Source: Streptomyces sp. SA15
GTDB taxonomy: Bacteria > Actinomycetota > Actinomycetes > Streptomycetales > Streptomycetaceae
DNA length: 64,000 bases
Assembly (NCBI RefSeq): GCF_002291145.1
Contig: NZ_NTGE01000113.1
Location: 1 to 64,000, forward strand
Direction of reading: 5' to 3'
The notes beneath the pieces are model-generated. The model was not told where the DNA came from, did not search any database, and was given only the letters and a program-made list of their open reading frames with translations. This document shows positions 1-8,474 of this stretch, piece by piece; within the stretch, counting starts at the first letter, position 1; every line of letters begins with the position of its first letter. Made by a program: the position numbers and the translations under genes.

Positions 1-1
1 G

Positions 2-166
2 GTGATCGCGGAGCGGCATCACACGAACATGCTGCGCGCGCTCGAGAAGTGGGGGTTCGAGCCGATCCCGTGCGACCTGCTGCACTACGCGCCGTTCGGC
101 GGATCGTTCCACTGCGCGACGCTCGACGTCCGGCGCCGCGGAACGCTCGAATCGTATGTCAATTGA
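2..166 (+). CDS. Amidinotransferase, C-terminal fragment (gene begins before the window)
   Basis: The frame starting at base 2 is open to TGA 164-166 and gives 54 residues. The tail contains HHTNMLRALEKWGFEP and then GGSFHCATLDVRRRG. This is the C-terminal signature of the glycine/inosamine-phosphate amidinotransferase family, where the Cys of the SFHC segment is the catalytic nucleophile that carries the amidino group from arginine. The piece therefore includes one active-site residue and the natural C-terminus. Related enzymes act in creatine-type metabolism or in aminocyclitol antibiotic pathways; which one applies cannot be told from this end. No gene follows closely on the same strand, so it is probably the last gene of its unit. 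Confidence 0.8.
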   Translation: MIAERHHTNMLRALEKWGFEPIPCDLLHYAPFGGSFHCATLDVRRRGTLESYVN

Positions 167-474
167 TCGGCGCCACTTGCTCGGCCTCGTCCGGGGACGG
201 TCGATCTCCCTTTGGGTCGAGCGGACGTCAGGTACTAGCCCCTCAGAGGTTCCGAAAGCCTTGTGATCCGCCCGCCGCTGCTGGCGGCATCCTCCCGGGC
301 ATCGAGTTCCCGATGACTCGGCGAACCCTTCCTCCACGCTACGCGCTGTAATCCCCCAAATACACAGGCGGCGCCGCCTATGAATTCCGGGGTTGTGGGT
401 CGGTTTCGCCGACCGGAGCCTGTGTAGGGCTGTCCACCTGGGGTAATCGGGCAGAAAAACAGGAGGAAGATGAG
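167..474. other. Intergenic region with nested inverted repeats
   Basis: No convincing gene. The stretch holds an outer inverted repeat ACACAGGC (362-369) / GCCTGTGT (418-425). Inside it are the palindrome AGGCGGCGCCGCCT (366-379) and a hairpin GGTCGG-TTTCG-CCGACC (398-414). It could be a terminator for the amidinotransferase gene or a structured leader of the next gene. Confidence 0.4.
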
Positions 475-816
475 GTGAGTACGATGCGAGTGCTGGCGTT
501 CCTGCTGGTACTGGCCACCGGCGCATTCACGGCTATCGCCGTCGTGGAGAACTTCTCGGCCGGGCCTGACTACGCCGTGGAGATATTCGATAACCAGATA
601 GCGACGCTGAATGCGCCGGGGCTCTTCCTTTCCGGCGTGGGGTTGGCGCTGATCTTCTGTTTGGGGCTGGCCGTACTCACCGCAGGACCGAAGCGGCGGC
701 ACCATGCACATGAAGCCGTGCCGGTCGCGTACACGTCAGAGCAACGGGAGGCCGATCGCGCCGTGTCGACGCAGGCGGTTCACCGCCGCCGCGGATGGCA
801 CATCTTCGGGCACTGA
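475..816 (+). CDS. Small two-helix membrane protein of unknown function
   Basis: A 113-residue protein starting at GTG 475, with AGGAGG at 461-466 giving normal spacing; ATG 484 is an alternative start. Residues about 5-25 form a hydrophobic helix or signal anchor. After a polar stretch with an acidic segment comes a second hydrophobic helix at about 48-70 (LFLSGVGLALIFCLGLAVL). The C-terminal 45 residues are basic and probably cytoplasmic, with a run of His/Arg. I do not recognise the family. Codon use is typical of the host and the Shine-Dalgarno site is strong, so it is probably a real gene. It stands alone, with the structured spacer upstream and a poorly coding region downstream. Confidence 0.6.
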   Translation: MSTMRVLAFLLVLATGAFTAIAVVENFSAGPDYAVEIFDNQIATLNAPGLFLSGVGLALIFCLGLAVLTAGPKRRHHAHEAVPVAYTSEQREADRAVSTQAVHRRRGWHIFGH

Positions 817-972
817 GGTTTTTCCAACCTCCGTTTACGGCGCTGAGGTAGAGGGTGAGGCGCTGCGGAGCGGCCGTCGTGTGACTGAGCGGACGGGAAC
901 GGCCGGCCGAGGACTCTGTGACCGGCGCTGGTGCACCCCCGGCTGTCAGAGCAGCGGTCTATAAGGCTGGCG

Positions 973-1242
973 GTGGATGTGGGCCATCGGTGTGGTGGCG
1001 GCGCGGTGGCCGTTGTCGTGGGTCATCATCACGCGTTGTGCAGCGTGTGGAACCTCGTGGTGGCGATGTTGTGTCGTCTGTGGGCCCGGCTCGGGGCTTA
1101 CTGGCTCAAGTCCTCCAAGCGGGATAACCAGGCGGGCGTCATCCCTCGCACAGGTGGGTGGGGCCGGGCCGCAATGGTCATCTGCTCGGCGGTGACGGTC
1201 GTTGCCGCTGTGGTGCTGGCTGTTGTGGGCCGACTCACCTGA
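973..1242 (+). CDS. Possible small membrane protein
   Basis: A weak candidate of 89 residues from GTG 973, with AAGG about 6 bases upstream. The C-terminus (AMVICSAVTVVAAVVLAVV) looks like a transmembrane helix, and an amphipathic region around residue 25 contains several Trp. Codon bias is only moderate and other frames overlap it. It may be a genuine small protein or chance. Confidence 0.2.
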   Translation: MDVGHRCGGGAVAVVVGHHHALCSVWNLVVAMLCRLWARLGAYWLKSSKRDNQAGVIPRTGGWGRAAMVICSAVTVVAAVVLAVVGRLT

Positions 1243-1280
1243 GAGTCGAAAGATGCCCAGAGACCGGGTTGGGGGTAAGC

Positions 1281-1523
1281 ATGAGCGGCGCAAGACCGGC
1301 CTGGACTGCCGGTTCCGGGGTCTGCAAGTTGCTGCGTGATCAGCTCGTCGAGGTGATCAGTGGCGTCCGCTCGCAGGCCGCGCTGGTGGATGGGTTGGCT
1401 CTTACAGGTGTGGGTGGAAGCCCGGGCACCGGGGCGGAGGATGCCCGGTCGACGACCGGTGCCCCGCAGCCCGTAAGGCACGACGGATCAGTCAATTTCG
1501 GTGAGGAGGATGAAGAACCGTGA
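1281..1523 (+). CDS. Hypothetical small protein
   Basis: An 80-residue reading frame from ATG 1281, preceded by a G-rich sequence (GGGTTGGGGGTAAGC) that is a poor to moderate ribosome-binding site. Third positions are mostly G or C. The first half has a short helical region (KLLRDQLVEVISGVRSQAAL) and the end is acidic. No family is recognised. The rest of 817-2181 shows no better gene. At 1794-1820 there is a short tandem repeat, GTGCTGTTC three times. Confidence 0.3.
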   Translation: MSGARPAWTAGSGVCKLLRDQLVEVISGVRSQAALVDGLALTGVGGSPGTGAEDARSTTGAPQPVRHDGSVNFGEEDEEP

Positions 1524-1793
1524 CCTAACCGGGGGGCTTATTCATGTGGGAGACACGTGAACTTGTTCCGCCGCCCCATAGCGGGACAGGTGTAGGAGAC
1601 GGCCCCGTGACTGTCGTGGGGGGAATCTGGACCGTCCGGGCGTTGCGCGTCCGTTTCCTGGCAGGCTGCCCCACCGGTCAGGTCACTCCGCGGCGCTGCG
1701 CGGTGCCGGACCCACATCTGGGTGGGGCCCCTGGCCTGATGGCGGCGGGAAGTTGTCCGGGGTCGGGCCCGACTCAGTGGCCAGTGTGCCGTC

Positions 1794-1820
1794 GTGCTGT
1801 TCGTGCTGTTCGTGCTGTTC
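1794..1820. repeat. 9-bp tandem repeat, three copies
   Basis: GTGCTGTTC is repeated three times head to tail in a region without a convincing gene. Confidence 0.8.
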
Positions 1821-2181
1821 ATGCTGAGACAGCGCCGACCCGAGCGCGAAGAGTGTTCGTCGCCCACTTTCCGACCAAGATGCCCCAGCGGTCGGCCGGG
1901 TTCATCCTGGTGTTCTCCGTGAGCAGCGACGGCCCAGGACAGGTAGGACCGCCGCTTGAAGATCACGGAATTTTCTCATCCATTGCACCGATCGTCCGGA
2001 TCAACGAGTGCCCCAGCTTGTGATGACCACACCAAGGCCAGCACCATCCCGCCTCCCGTAAGCCGAAAGCGACCCCGGTGGGAACCGGGGAGGTTTCCTC
2101 TCCGTGCTCCGGGAGCCCCGCGGCGCCTCGCGGACATCCTGCCCCGCCCGTCGGCGCATCCTTCGATCACCTGGAGGAGTC

Positions 2182-2907
2182 ATGCCAGCGACCCGTCTTG
2201 GTGCCCTGTGCGCGGGAGCCGTCCTGCTCGCGGGCGGTACAGCGGGCGGTACAGCCGTCCCCGCCACAACCGTGGCCGACACGGCACCGGCAGAAGTCTC
2301 CGAGGCCGACGGCACCTTCCTCAGAGCCGCGCACCAAGGCAACCTGGCCGAGATCGCCGCCGGCCAGGACGCCCAGGCCCACGCGACGACCGCGTGTGTC
2401 ATGCGAGTCGGCGCGCTCTTCGTCCGCGATCACCAGAAGCTGGACTCCGACGTGTCGAAGACCGCCTCCGCGCTAGGCGTGAAGCTGCCCACCGCACCGA
2501 CCGCGGCCGAGCAGCGGGAGCTTGCCGCTGCCAGGGCAAAGGCCGGATCGTCCGCATACGACGTCGCTTGGCTGAACGCCCAGGACAAGGCCCACCAGCA
2601 GACACTTGCGCTGATCGACAAGGAGCTGAGGTCCGGCACGGACAGCCGCGTCAAGGCCGCCGCCAAGGCCGCGCGGCCGGTGGTCGCGATGCATGCGGAG
2701 ATGGTCAGCGGCGGCACCTGCCGTGACACCATGCCCCCTGGAGACATCGACGCCGGTGACAGCGGTCAAGTGACCGCTGCCGAAGCGGGACACGAGGAGG
2801 CAGGCCTGGCCACGGTGATCGTCGGGCTGCTGCTGGCCGGGTCGGGAGGAGCGGTCTGGGCGGTACGCCGCCGTCGCAGCAGCGCAGACGCCGAAGCACG
2901 CCACTGA
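2182..2907 (+). CDS. Secreted or membrane-tethered DUF4142 protein
   Basis: A 241-residue protein from ATG 2182, directly after the strong site GGAGGAG (2173-2179). An N-terminal export signal covers residues 1-30 (RLGALCAGAVLLAGGTAGGT). The central domain matches the DUF4142 pattern: a helical bundle beginning DGTFLRAAHQGNLAEIAAG, with the characteristic VRDHQKLDSDVSKTASALGV segment. A C-terminal helix (GLATVIVGLLLAGSGGAVWAV) followed by RRRR suggests a membrane or sortase-like anchor. DUF4142 is a ferritin-like helical fold found in many exported bacterial proteins; its biochemical role is not established. It is a single gene between gene-poor spacers. Confidence 0.85.
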   Translation: MPATRLGALCAGAVLLAGGTAGGTAVPATTVADTAPAEVSEADGTFLRAAHQGNLAEIAAGQDAQAHATTACVMRVGALFVRDHQKLDSDVSKTASALGVKLPTAPTAAEQRELAAARAKAGSSAYDVAWLNAQDKAHQQTLALIDKELRSGTDSRVKAAAKAARPVVAMHAEMVSGGTCRDTMPPGDIDAGDSGQVTAAEAGHEEAGLATVIVGLLLAGSGGAVWAVRRRRSSADAEARH

Positions 2908-3466
2908 GCCGTGCGTCCGTTCCAGTGCCGTCGCCGGGCTCCTGCTGCGCTCGCCGCCGCTGTCGATGCAGGACCACGCCATCGCGGAATCACCGGCGTG
3001 AACCGGGGCGGCGCACCCGCCGCACAGGTTCCCGGGGGCCCAACCCACTGGAGCCCGGAGGCCGCAGTCCAGACGGCGACACCCGGCACCACTACGCCCC
3101 GCGCGACCGGCGCAGCAGTAGGGCGAGCGCCTGACCTGGTTGTGACCAGAGATGGTCGGGGCGGAGAAACCGTCCCGCCTCTCCGCCGTCTCGGCTCCTC
3201 CACCGCGGTGGAGGCGACGCCCGGCGCGACTGACGCCTCCCGCGTTCCGTAACCCCAAGAAAGGGAACCCGAGAAGAGGCGCCGCCGGGATGACACTCCC
3301 AGGCCGTGCTCCCCGGCGGTGCCGCACCACGCTGTCAGGTCCGGCCGACAGTCTCGGTGTCTCTGCGTGTCCCGACCGGGACCCGACACAGAGTGTCCGG
3401 ACAGTACGGGGAATCCAGGAACACCCGGGAACGTGGGGGCCGTGACGGTGTGAGGAGACGGCGCAC
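2908..3466. other. Intergenic stretch without a recognisable gene
   Basis: About 560 bases. Frames are open on both strands, but their products are low-complexity Arg/Pro/Ala sequences without domain signals. The final 60 bases should contain the promoter of the Crp/Fnr gene. Nothing else stands out. Confidence 0.5.
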
Positions 3467-4186
3467 GTGACCGAAGCCGACCGGGACCAGGGCGTCCCGG
3501 ACCGTACCTGGTGCCTGTCCGCGGTCGACGTCTTCCGCGACCTCGACGACGTCGAGAAGGCGGCCATCGCGGACATGATGCCGGTGAAGACGTATTCGTC
3601 CGGAGACCTGTTCTGTACCTCGCAGGAGCAGTGTGAGGCGCTGTACATCCTCAAATGCGGCCGGGTTCGCGTCTTCCGGCTCTCGACGGACGGGCGCGCC
3701 CTGACCTGCGTGATCCTCCACCCAGGGTCGATCTTCGGGGAGATGCTGCTCCTCGGGCAGCGCATGTACGGCAACTACGCCGAAGCCCTCGACGACGTGA
3801 CCGTGGGCGTCCTGAGCCGCGCAGAGGTCGACCGCTTTCTGCTGTCGGACGCCCGCATTGCCACGCGCCTCACCGAGATTCTCGGGCGCCGTCTCGCGGA
3901 CCTCGAACAGCGGCTGTCCGACACCATCTTCAAATCCGTCTCGCAGCGCGTCGCCGCCACACTGCTCAGCCTCGCCGCCGAGTCGACGCCCGATCAGTCA
4001 CCGCGGCCCGAGGCTCCGTACCCGGAAGTTGCCCTCACCCACGGCCAGCTGGCCACACTCGTCGGCACCGCGCGCGAGTCGGTGACCAAGGTGCTGACCC
4101 GCTTCGCCGAGCTCGGGCTGGTACGGGTCTCGCGTGGTCACATCGCCGTCGTGGATCCGGACCGGCTCCGCGACGCGGCTGGATGA
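3467..4186 (+). CDS. Crp/Fnr family transcriptional regulator
   Basis: A 239-residue protein from GTG 3467, with GAGGAG at 3452-3457. Residues about 15-135 form a cyclic-nucleotide-binding beta-roll, with the phosphate-binding segment GSIFGEMLLLGQ. A long dimerisation helix follows (LGRRLADLEQRLSD). A winged-helix HTH_Crp domain at about 165-230 carries THGQLATLVGTARESVTKVL, the recognition-helix pattern of the family. Such proteins bind palindromic DNA as dimers, in response to cAMP, redox state or another ligand. The ligand-contacting Arg of true CRP is not evident, so the signal is unknown. It stands alone; the downstream DNA on the other strand is a decayed patatin gene. Confidence 0.92.
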   Translation: MTEADRDQGVPDRTWCLSAVDVFRDLDDVEKAAIADMMPVKTYSSGDLFCTSQEQCEALYILKCGRVRVFRLSTDGRALTCVILHPGSIFGEMLLLGQRMYGNYAEALDDVTVGVLSRAEVDRFLLSDARIATRLTEILGRRLADLEQRLSDTIFKSVSQRVAATLLSLAAESTPDQSPRPEAPYPEVALTHGQLATLVGTARESVTKVLTRFAELGLVRVSRGHIAVVDPDRLRDAAG

Positions 4187-4249
4187 GCCGGATGGTGAAG
4201 GGCTGCGGGTTTCCGCGCTCGTTCCCGGCCGGATCGGGGCGGCAGGACC

Positions 4250-4530
4250 GATTATCCGCCGCGCCGTGTGCGGAAGGGCCTGCAGACGTTCCTGGTGCGG
4301 TGCCCGGCCGGAGCGCGAACCCGTTGCCGCGGCGGGCCGAGCGGCACGGCTCCGCCACGGATCGAGCACCAGCCACGTCGAGACGGCCGGCGAAGCATGC
4401 GGCGTTGACTGCGCCTGAGGAGCCCACCAGCAGATCGGGCGCGATGTCGTGCTCGGCCAGGGCGCACGGGAGGGCTCGGCGGGGCCGCGGGCGTGGCGTG
4501 TGCGCCGACGGCGGCGAGCAGAACCAGCAG
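4250..4530 (-). pseudogene. Patatin-like phospholipase remnant
   Basis: The minus strand reads LAEHDIAPDLLVGSSGAVNA, then ACFAGRLDVAGARSVAE and FALRPGTAPGTSAGP. This follows the patatin/RssA pattern of a nucleophile elbow (normally GxSxG, then AVNAA) and an FPLRPG-type segment further on. One residue is missing from the elbow (GSSG instead of GSSxG), so the catalytic serine motif is broken. The upstream glycine-rich oxyanion segment appears only in another frame and is degraded. No start site remains and the C-terminal half is absent. I read it as a decayed gene rather than a short functional one. Confidence 0.6.
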
Positions 4531-4816
4531 GGCGGCGCCGGTACGGTGGGCCGGAGCGGCGGGTGCGCCGGCCGTCGCAAATGTCTCATCGGCGTGGGGG
4601 AGGGGCACCTGCTGCGCGAGGTGAACGACCGGACGGTCTCGGGTCCGCAGTCGCCCCCCGCCATGCCCGGCAGGTCGGTAGCGTACGGCGGGCAGGCAGG
4701 CATGGGGCCGGTCGTGTGTGCGGTCCTCCAGTCGGCTGTCCCCGGCATGCCGGGGTGTCCCTCGGCATACACGCTGGAGCAGGAGATCACCCGTCCGTCC
4801 CCTCAGGAGGCCGACG

Positions 4817-5314
4817 ATGGCCACAGCCCTGTCCCTGCTCGACACTGAGGTTGTGGGGCGTCGCGTCGCGCAGTGCGTACTGGACGCCCTGATCTCCGCG
4901 CCGATCGTGCTGCCCATGGCGATGCTTGTGGACGTCGGCGCGAGCAGCGACAGCGGTACGACCGCCTGGGCGGTGCTCGCCGGGCTCATGTGCGGACTCC
5001 TCGCTCTGTTCTGGTACTGGGTCCTGCGTCCGGTCGGCTCCGGCCAGACCTGGGGCATGCGGTTGCTCGGCATCCGCGTGGTCAGGACCGACCGCTCGCC
5101 CCTGACCACGAACGCCGCGGCCGCCCGTGTGCTGCTCCTGGTCGTCGACGGCCTGGTCTGCGGCCTGGTCGGACTGATCGCGATGCGCCTGTCTCCCCGG
5201 CGTCAGCGACTCGGAGACGTAGTCGCCGACACTCTCGTCGTCCGTGATCGGCGAGCAGATCGGGCTGACGGCGACACGTTCGGTGCTGCCCTTGTCTGTT
5301 CACGGAGAGGGTGA
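4817..5314 (+). CDS. RDD family membrane protein
   Basis: A 165-residue protein from ATG 4817, with AGGAGG at 4805-4810. It begins with GRRVAQCVLDALISAPIVLP, where an Arg precedes a first helix carrying Asp, as in the RDD family. Two further hydrophobic helices follow (about 50-70 and 100-125). Between them lies TWGMRLLGIRVVRTD, the conserved loop of the family, and the end has SPRRQRLGDVVADTLVV. RDD proteins are small integral membrane proteins; some have been linked to ion transport but most have no known function. The gene is monocistronic and ends shortly before a strong hairpin. Confidence 0.85.
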   Translation: MATALSLLDTEVVGRRVAQCVLDALISAPIVLPMAMLVDVGASSDSGTTAWAVLAGLMCGLLALFWYWVLRPVGSGQTWGMRLLGIRVVRTDRSPLTTNAAAARVLLLVVDGLVCGLVGLIAMRLSPRRQRLGDVVADTLVVRDRRADRADGDTFGAALVCSRRG

Positions 5315-5373
5315 AAAGCTCGCCTGTCCCTTCCACGGGCAGGTGGTTCAGGCGCTGGTGCTACGCCGATCCC

Positions 5374-5406
5374 GTGCCCGCCGCGGCACAGATCCGCGGC
5401 GGGCAC
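5374..5406. terminator. Strong bidirectional hairpin terminator
   Basis: Perfect 13-bp inverted repeat GTGCCCGCCGCGG (5374-5386) / CCGCGGCGGGCAC (5394-5406) with a 7-base loop. It lies between the convergent RDD gene (ends 5314) and the minus-strand secreted protein (ends 5443), so it probably stops transcription from both sides. No U-run, as is common in this genus. Confidence 0.75.
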
Positions 5407-5442
5407 GTCGTGTTCTGGCACGGCGTACAGGCGAGGCCGCCG

Positions 5443-5955
5443 TCAGGCGGGGGTGATCTGCCCGTTCTCGATTTGGAAGTTCTCGGTCGGTGAGCAGCCG
5501 ATCGATGGCGTGACCAGCAGGCTGACGGCAACCGGTGCCGGCTCGGTGCTGGCGGTGGAGAACTCGCACACCGCGCGGCGGCCGGTCAGGGGGAACCAGA
5601 ACCAGCCGTCCACGTCACCGACCAGAGCACGGTCCGACTCTCTCCACGCGCCGTCCTTGAAGGTGAAGACTTGGAGACGCACGGATGCCGCGAGTGGATC
5701 GGTCTGCGACCTCAGAGCGGTGAGTGTGAACTTGAAGTCCCGGCCCAGGACCGACGTGGCGATCTGTCGGCGCTCAGTTGCCTGAGGCTCAGTCTGCGGT
5801 TCCTTGTCCCGGCCGGCCGTCGGGCGGGTCTGCGGGTCGACCGGCAGCGGGTTCGGCGGGCCACCGGTGGTCGCGCCGATCGTGACGGTGGCGGTCGCGG
5901 CGGTGGCCAGGGCGACGCCCCAGCCTATGAGTGATGAGCGGGGATTCTTGATCAC
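5443..5955 (-). CDS. Secreted hypothetical protein
   Basis: A 170-residue protein from GTG 5955, preceded by GGGAG. Residues 1-30 form an export signal (GWGVALATAATATVTIGATT). A Pro/Gln/Thr-rich linker follows to about residue 62. The rest is a compact domain with predicted beta strands, including FKFTLTALRSQTDP and WFWFPLTGRRAVCEFS, and two cysteines late in the chain that could form a disulphide. No family is recognised. The next gene upstream on the same strand (6080-6700) is also a small secreted protein, but 125 bases separate them, so co-transcription is uncertain. Confidence 0.7.
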   Translation of the reverse strand: MIKNPRSSLIGWGVALATAATATVTIGATTGGPPNPLPVDPQTRPTAGRDKEPQTEPQATERRQIATSVLGRDFKFTLTALRSQTDPLAASVRLQVFTFKDGAWRESDRALVGDVDGWFWFPLTGRRAVCEFSTASTEPAPVAVSLLVTPSIGCSPTENFQIENGQITPA

Positions 5956-6079
5956 GACGTCTCCCGTGTGGTCGTTGAGTGTGGTCGCGGAGGTACTGAA
6001 GCGTGCCGATGACCGGGACCGGCGGGAACCGCTACTCCCGCCACTGCAACCCAGGGCGATGGCGGCACACCGTCACGCG

Positions 6080-6700
6080 CTACTTGCCAGGGAAGGACGG
6101 AGGCGTGGGCGTCGGCTGCTGGGACCGGTTGAGACCATCCCGGGACCGACTGGGCTGCACGTCGAGCACTTCGAACGTGAGTTGCCAGGTCGCCGGCGTC
6201 AACACCCGCTGTGTCACCTGGCCGCGCGCCTTACGGAACTCCCCGGTGCCTCCGGTGATCGCGTTGCTGACCGGGCTCGGCACAGGAATTCCGATTTGCT
6301 CGCCCTGGACTGTGATCTGTCCTTCCGGCAGCACCGCGGTAGACGAGCATTGTCCTGCGTTGCGTTCGAGGTCGGTGATAACGCAGAACCCACCGAAACG
6401 TCCGACGACGCGTTCTTCTTCCGACCCTCTGGTCGAAGACAGATTCCCGCTGAAGATGAACTGGTCGCCGACGCTGCGGCCCGGTGCACCCAGATCCAGC
6501 TCTTCACCCACTTGTAGCCCGGCCACCACGCGGATGGTGCGGCTTTTCTCCGAGGAGCCGTCGGCAGGGAGGGTTGCGGCAGGTATGGCCGTCTGCTGCG
6601 AGGCCACTTCAGCCGATGCAGGGAGGATGAGAGCGAGCACGGCAGAGCCACCGAGAACCGCAACGGCGAGGAATGGAAAGGGCCGACGAGTGAAGCCCAT
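6080..6700 (-). CDS. Secreted allene-oxide-cyclase-barrel (dirigent-like) protein
   Basis: About 206 residues from ATG 6700. This start is preferred over ATG 6712 because GGAGG lies 5 bases before it. A signal peptide is followed by a domain with GLQVGEELDLGAPGRSVGDQ, GGFCVITDLERNAGQC and NAITGGTGEFRKARGQVTQR. This is the pattern of the AOC/dirigent beta-barrel, in which the GG-x-G-x-F-x-x-A-x-G segment is diagnostic. In plants the fold makes jasmonate precursors or steers phenoxy coupling; bacterial secreted members have no defined reaction. Two Cys could form a disulphide. The C-terminal tail is Pro/Ser-rich and disordered. Confidence 0.75.
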   Translation of the reverse strand: MGFTRRPFPFLAVAVLGGSAVLALILPASAEVASQQTAIPAATLPADGSSEKSRTIRVVAGLQVGEELDLGAPGRSVGDQFIFSGNLSSTRGSEEERVVGRFGGFCVITDLERNAGQCSSTAVLPEGQITVQGEQIGIPVPSPVSNAITGGTGEFRKARGQVTQRVLTPATWQLTFEVLDVQPSRSRDGLNRSQQPTPTPPSFPGK

Positions 6701-7460
6701 GGTTGCCTCCATGTTCTGGGAATGAACCGAGTCAGGTCGCCCGTGCTTTATACGACGCCGGTGTTTCCGGACGGCGATGCATGGGTCGGTTCACTGAGGG
6801 AAATCCGTCCGGAGCGGAGTTGGGGTCCGCGGACGAGAACGTATAAGAAGCGCTGCGGTATCACGGGCAGAGTTCTTCATGTTCGTTCTGGTCGGACGAA
6901 TTTGCTCCGAGTTCATTCATGACGGACCCTCCGTCTAGCGGCAACGCTAAAGGCGGCGTTGGCGATGCGCTCAATAGAGGGCCAAGATTGGGGCCATTGG
7001 AGTGCATTCGAGGGACGTACCCTTGCGGTGGCCGTCCCGCCGTGGCACGTCAACACGGCTGCGCGCAGGAGCGCAGCCGCTCCATCGACCTGAGCGTCGA
7101 CGCCGCAGCCGGTGAGGACGTTCGCGCCGAGATCTCCGTGAAGGTCCGCGCAACTTCTTGACCAGGGAATTCGTCCGCCCGGGTTCGCGGTGCGCGAGTG
7201 GTGGACCGACCGGCGACAGCGCTTCGCTCTGCTGCTCGCCATCCGCGGCTGACGTGGAGTGGTCGATCAGAGTGGTCGATCTCCCGCAAGGAGCCTGAAC
7301 ATGACCGTGTCACGAGCGCATGGGAACATATTCCTCAAAAAGGGGGAACTCCGGCCGAAATATGCCGGGTTCCCCGTCCGTGTGCCGTTGCGTCGTGCCG
7401 CGTGCGGACGGTGTTCCGGGCCGCGCGGCCGGGGGTTCCTGAGGGAGCCGGGAGTACGAC
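6701..7460. other. Intergenic region, possible gene debris
   Basis: About 760 bases, with lower G+C than the surroundings near 6720-6920. No intact gene. A short open piece ending at TGA 7250-7252 reads GFAVREWWTDRRQRFALLLA with good codon bias but has no start in frame. It may be the end of a lost gene. Confidence 0.35.
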
Positions 7461-8333
7461 ATGGGCATCATGGCTCTTCCGCTGAAGCGGGCAGCACCTT
7501 CCAGGGTGCACACGAATCTCATCGCCCTGGTGGCGGGGGCATACGTGGCCGTCTTCGTGGCGGTGCTCACCCGGTCGCCCCTGCTGGAGTTCGACTGGCG
7601 GCTGGCCATGTGGCGGCCCTACAAGCAGTGGCCGCAGCTTCGTGGGTTCCTGGACATCCTCGTCGTCGCCGGTCAGCGGGGCCCGACGGTGACAGCGGTG
7701 CTGGCCTGGCTGGGTTGGCGCTCCTGGCGGAGCAGGAATCCGCGCCCGCTGCTGGTCTTCCTGACGGCGCTGGTGCTGCTCAACGTGAGCGTCGGCGCGG
7801 TCAAGCTGGGCACCGGACGTCTGGGGCCCAGCTACGCGCATGCCATCGGGTCCACCGAGCTCTTCCGGGGTGGTGACATCTTCCCATCCGGGCACACGGC
7901 CAACAGCGTCGTCATCTGGGGGACGCTCGCGTATCTCGCGCCGCGCCACCGCAGGGCGGCGGCCGTGGTGGCGGCTCTGGCCGCCGTTGTGGTCGGCCTG
8001 GCCACTGTCTACCTGGGCACCCACTGGTTCAGCGACGCGCTGGGCGGCTGGGTGGCCGGCGCTCTCGTGCTGCTGGCCCTTCCGTACTGCGAGCCGTTCG
8101 TCGAGCGTGTGACCGTATGGGGCGGGGGGCTCTGGGAGCGTCTGCGGACCGATCCTGTGGCCGGGTCCGTTCCGGCGGCCGTAGGCGCACTCTGTGTCCC
8201 TGGAGCGGAAGTGCCACGCCCCGCTACTCGTACGTTCATGTCGGGGCGAGTGGGACCCGCTGCGGAGGCGGGCGCCTTCCATCCCCGGGTGTGGAATGAG
8301 CGCGGGCCGCCGCGGGTTCCTAATGTGTCGTAA
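7461..8333 (+). CDS. PAP2 family membrane phosphatase
   Basis: A 290-residue protein from ATG 7461 with GGGAG 7 bases upstream. Five to six hydrophobic helices are visible. The three phosphatase motifs of the PAP2/VanZ-like superfamily are present: KLGTGRLGP (variant of KX6RP), FPSGHTANS (PSGH) and TVYLGTHWFSDALGGW (SRx5HxxxD-type). The enzyme should remove phosphate from a lipid phosphate such as undecaprenyl pyrophosphate or phosphatidate on the outer face of the membrane. The final 60 residues (after about 225) are Pro/Arg/Gly-rich and unlike the family core; the natural end may lie earlier and this tail may be an extension. It is 140 bases upstream of a two-component pair. Confidence 0.88.
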   Translation: MGIMALPLKRAAPSRVHTNLIALVAGAYVAVFVAVLTRSPLLEFDWRLAMWRPYKQWPQLRGFLDILVVAGQRGPTVTAVLAWLGWRSWRSRNPRPLLVFLTALVLLNVSVGAVKLGTGRLGPSYAHAIGSTELFRGGDIFPSGHTANSVVIWGTLAYLAPRHRRAAAVVAALAAVVVGLATVYLGTHWFSDALGGWVAGALVLLALPYCEPFVERVTVWGGGLWERLRTDPVAGSVPAAVGALCVPGAEVPRPATRTFMSGRVGPAAEAGAFHPRVWNERGPPRVPNVS

Positions 8334-8474
8334 ATGCCCCGTTATGTTCCCTGCGTGTCTGGGGTCAGCGGAATGAATGCCTGGGGCGACGCCGACCGCG
8401 TCGGCCTCGGGGCGCGTACCGCGGGCAAGCCGTGGTGGGCGCCGTGAGCCGGTGCTCGACAATGGAGATCACCA

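Noticed and set aside
2473-3774. A 433-codon minus-strand frame covering the 2.9-3.5 kb spacer
   Set aside because: Most of it is antisense to DUF4142 and Crp/Fnr genes; the part in the spacer has no domain or start signal.
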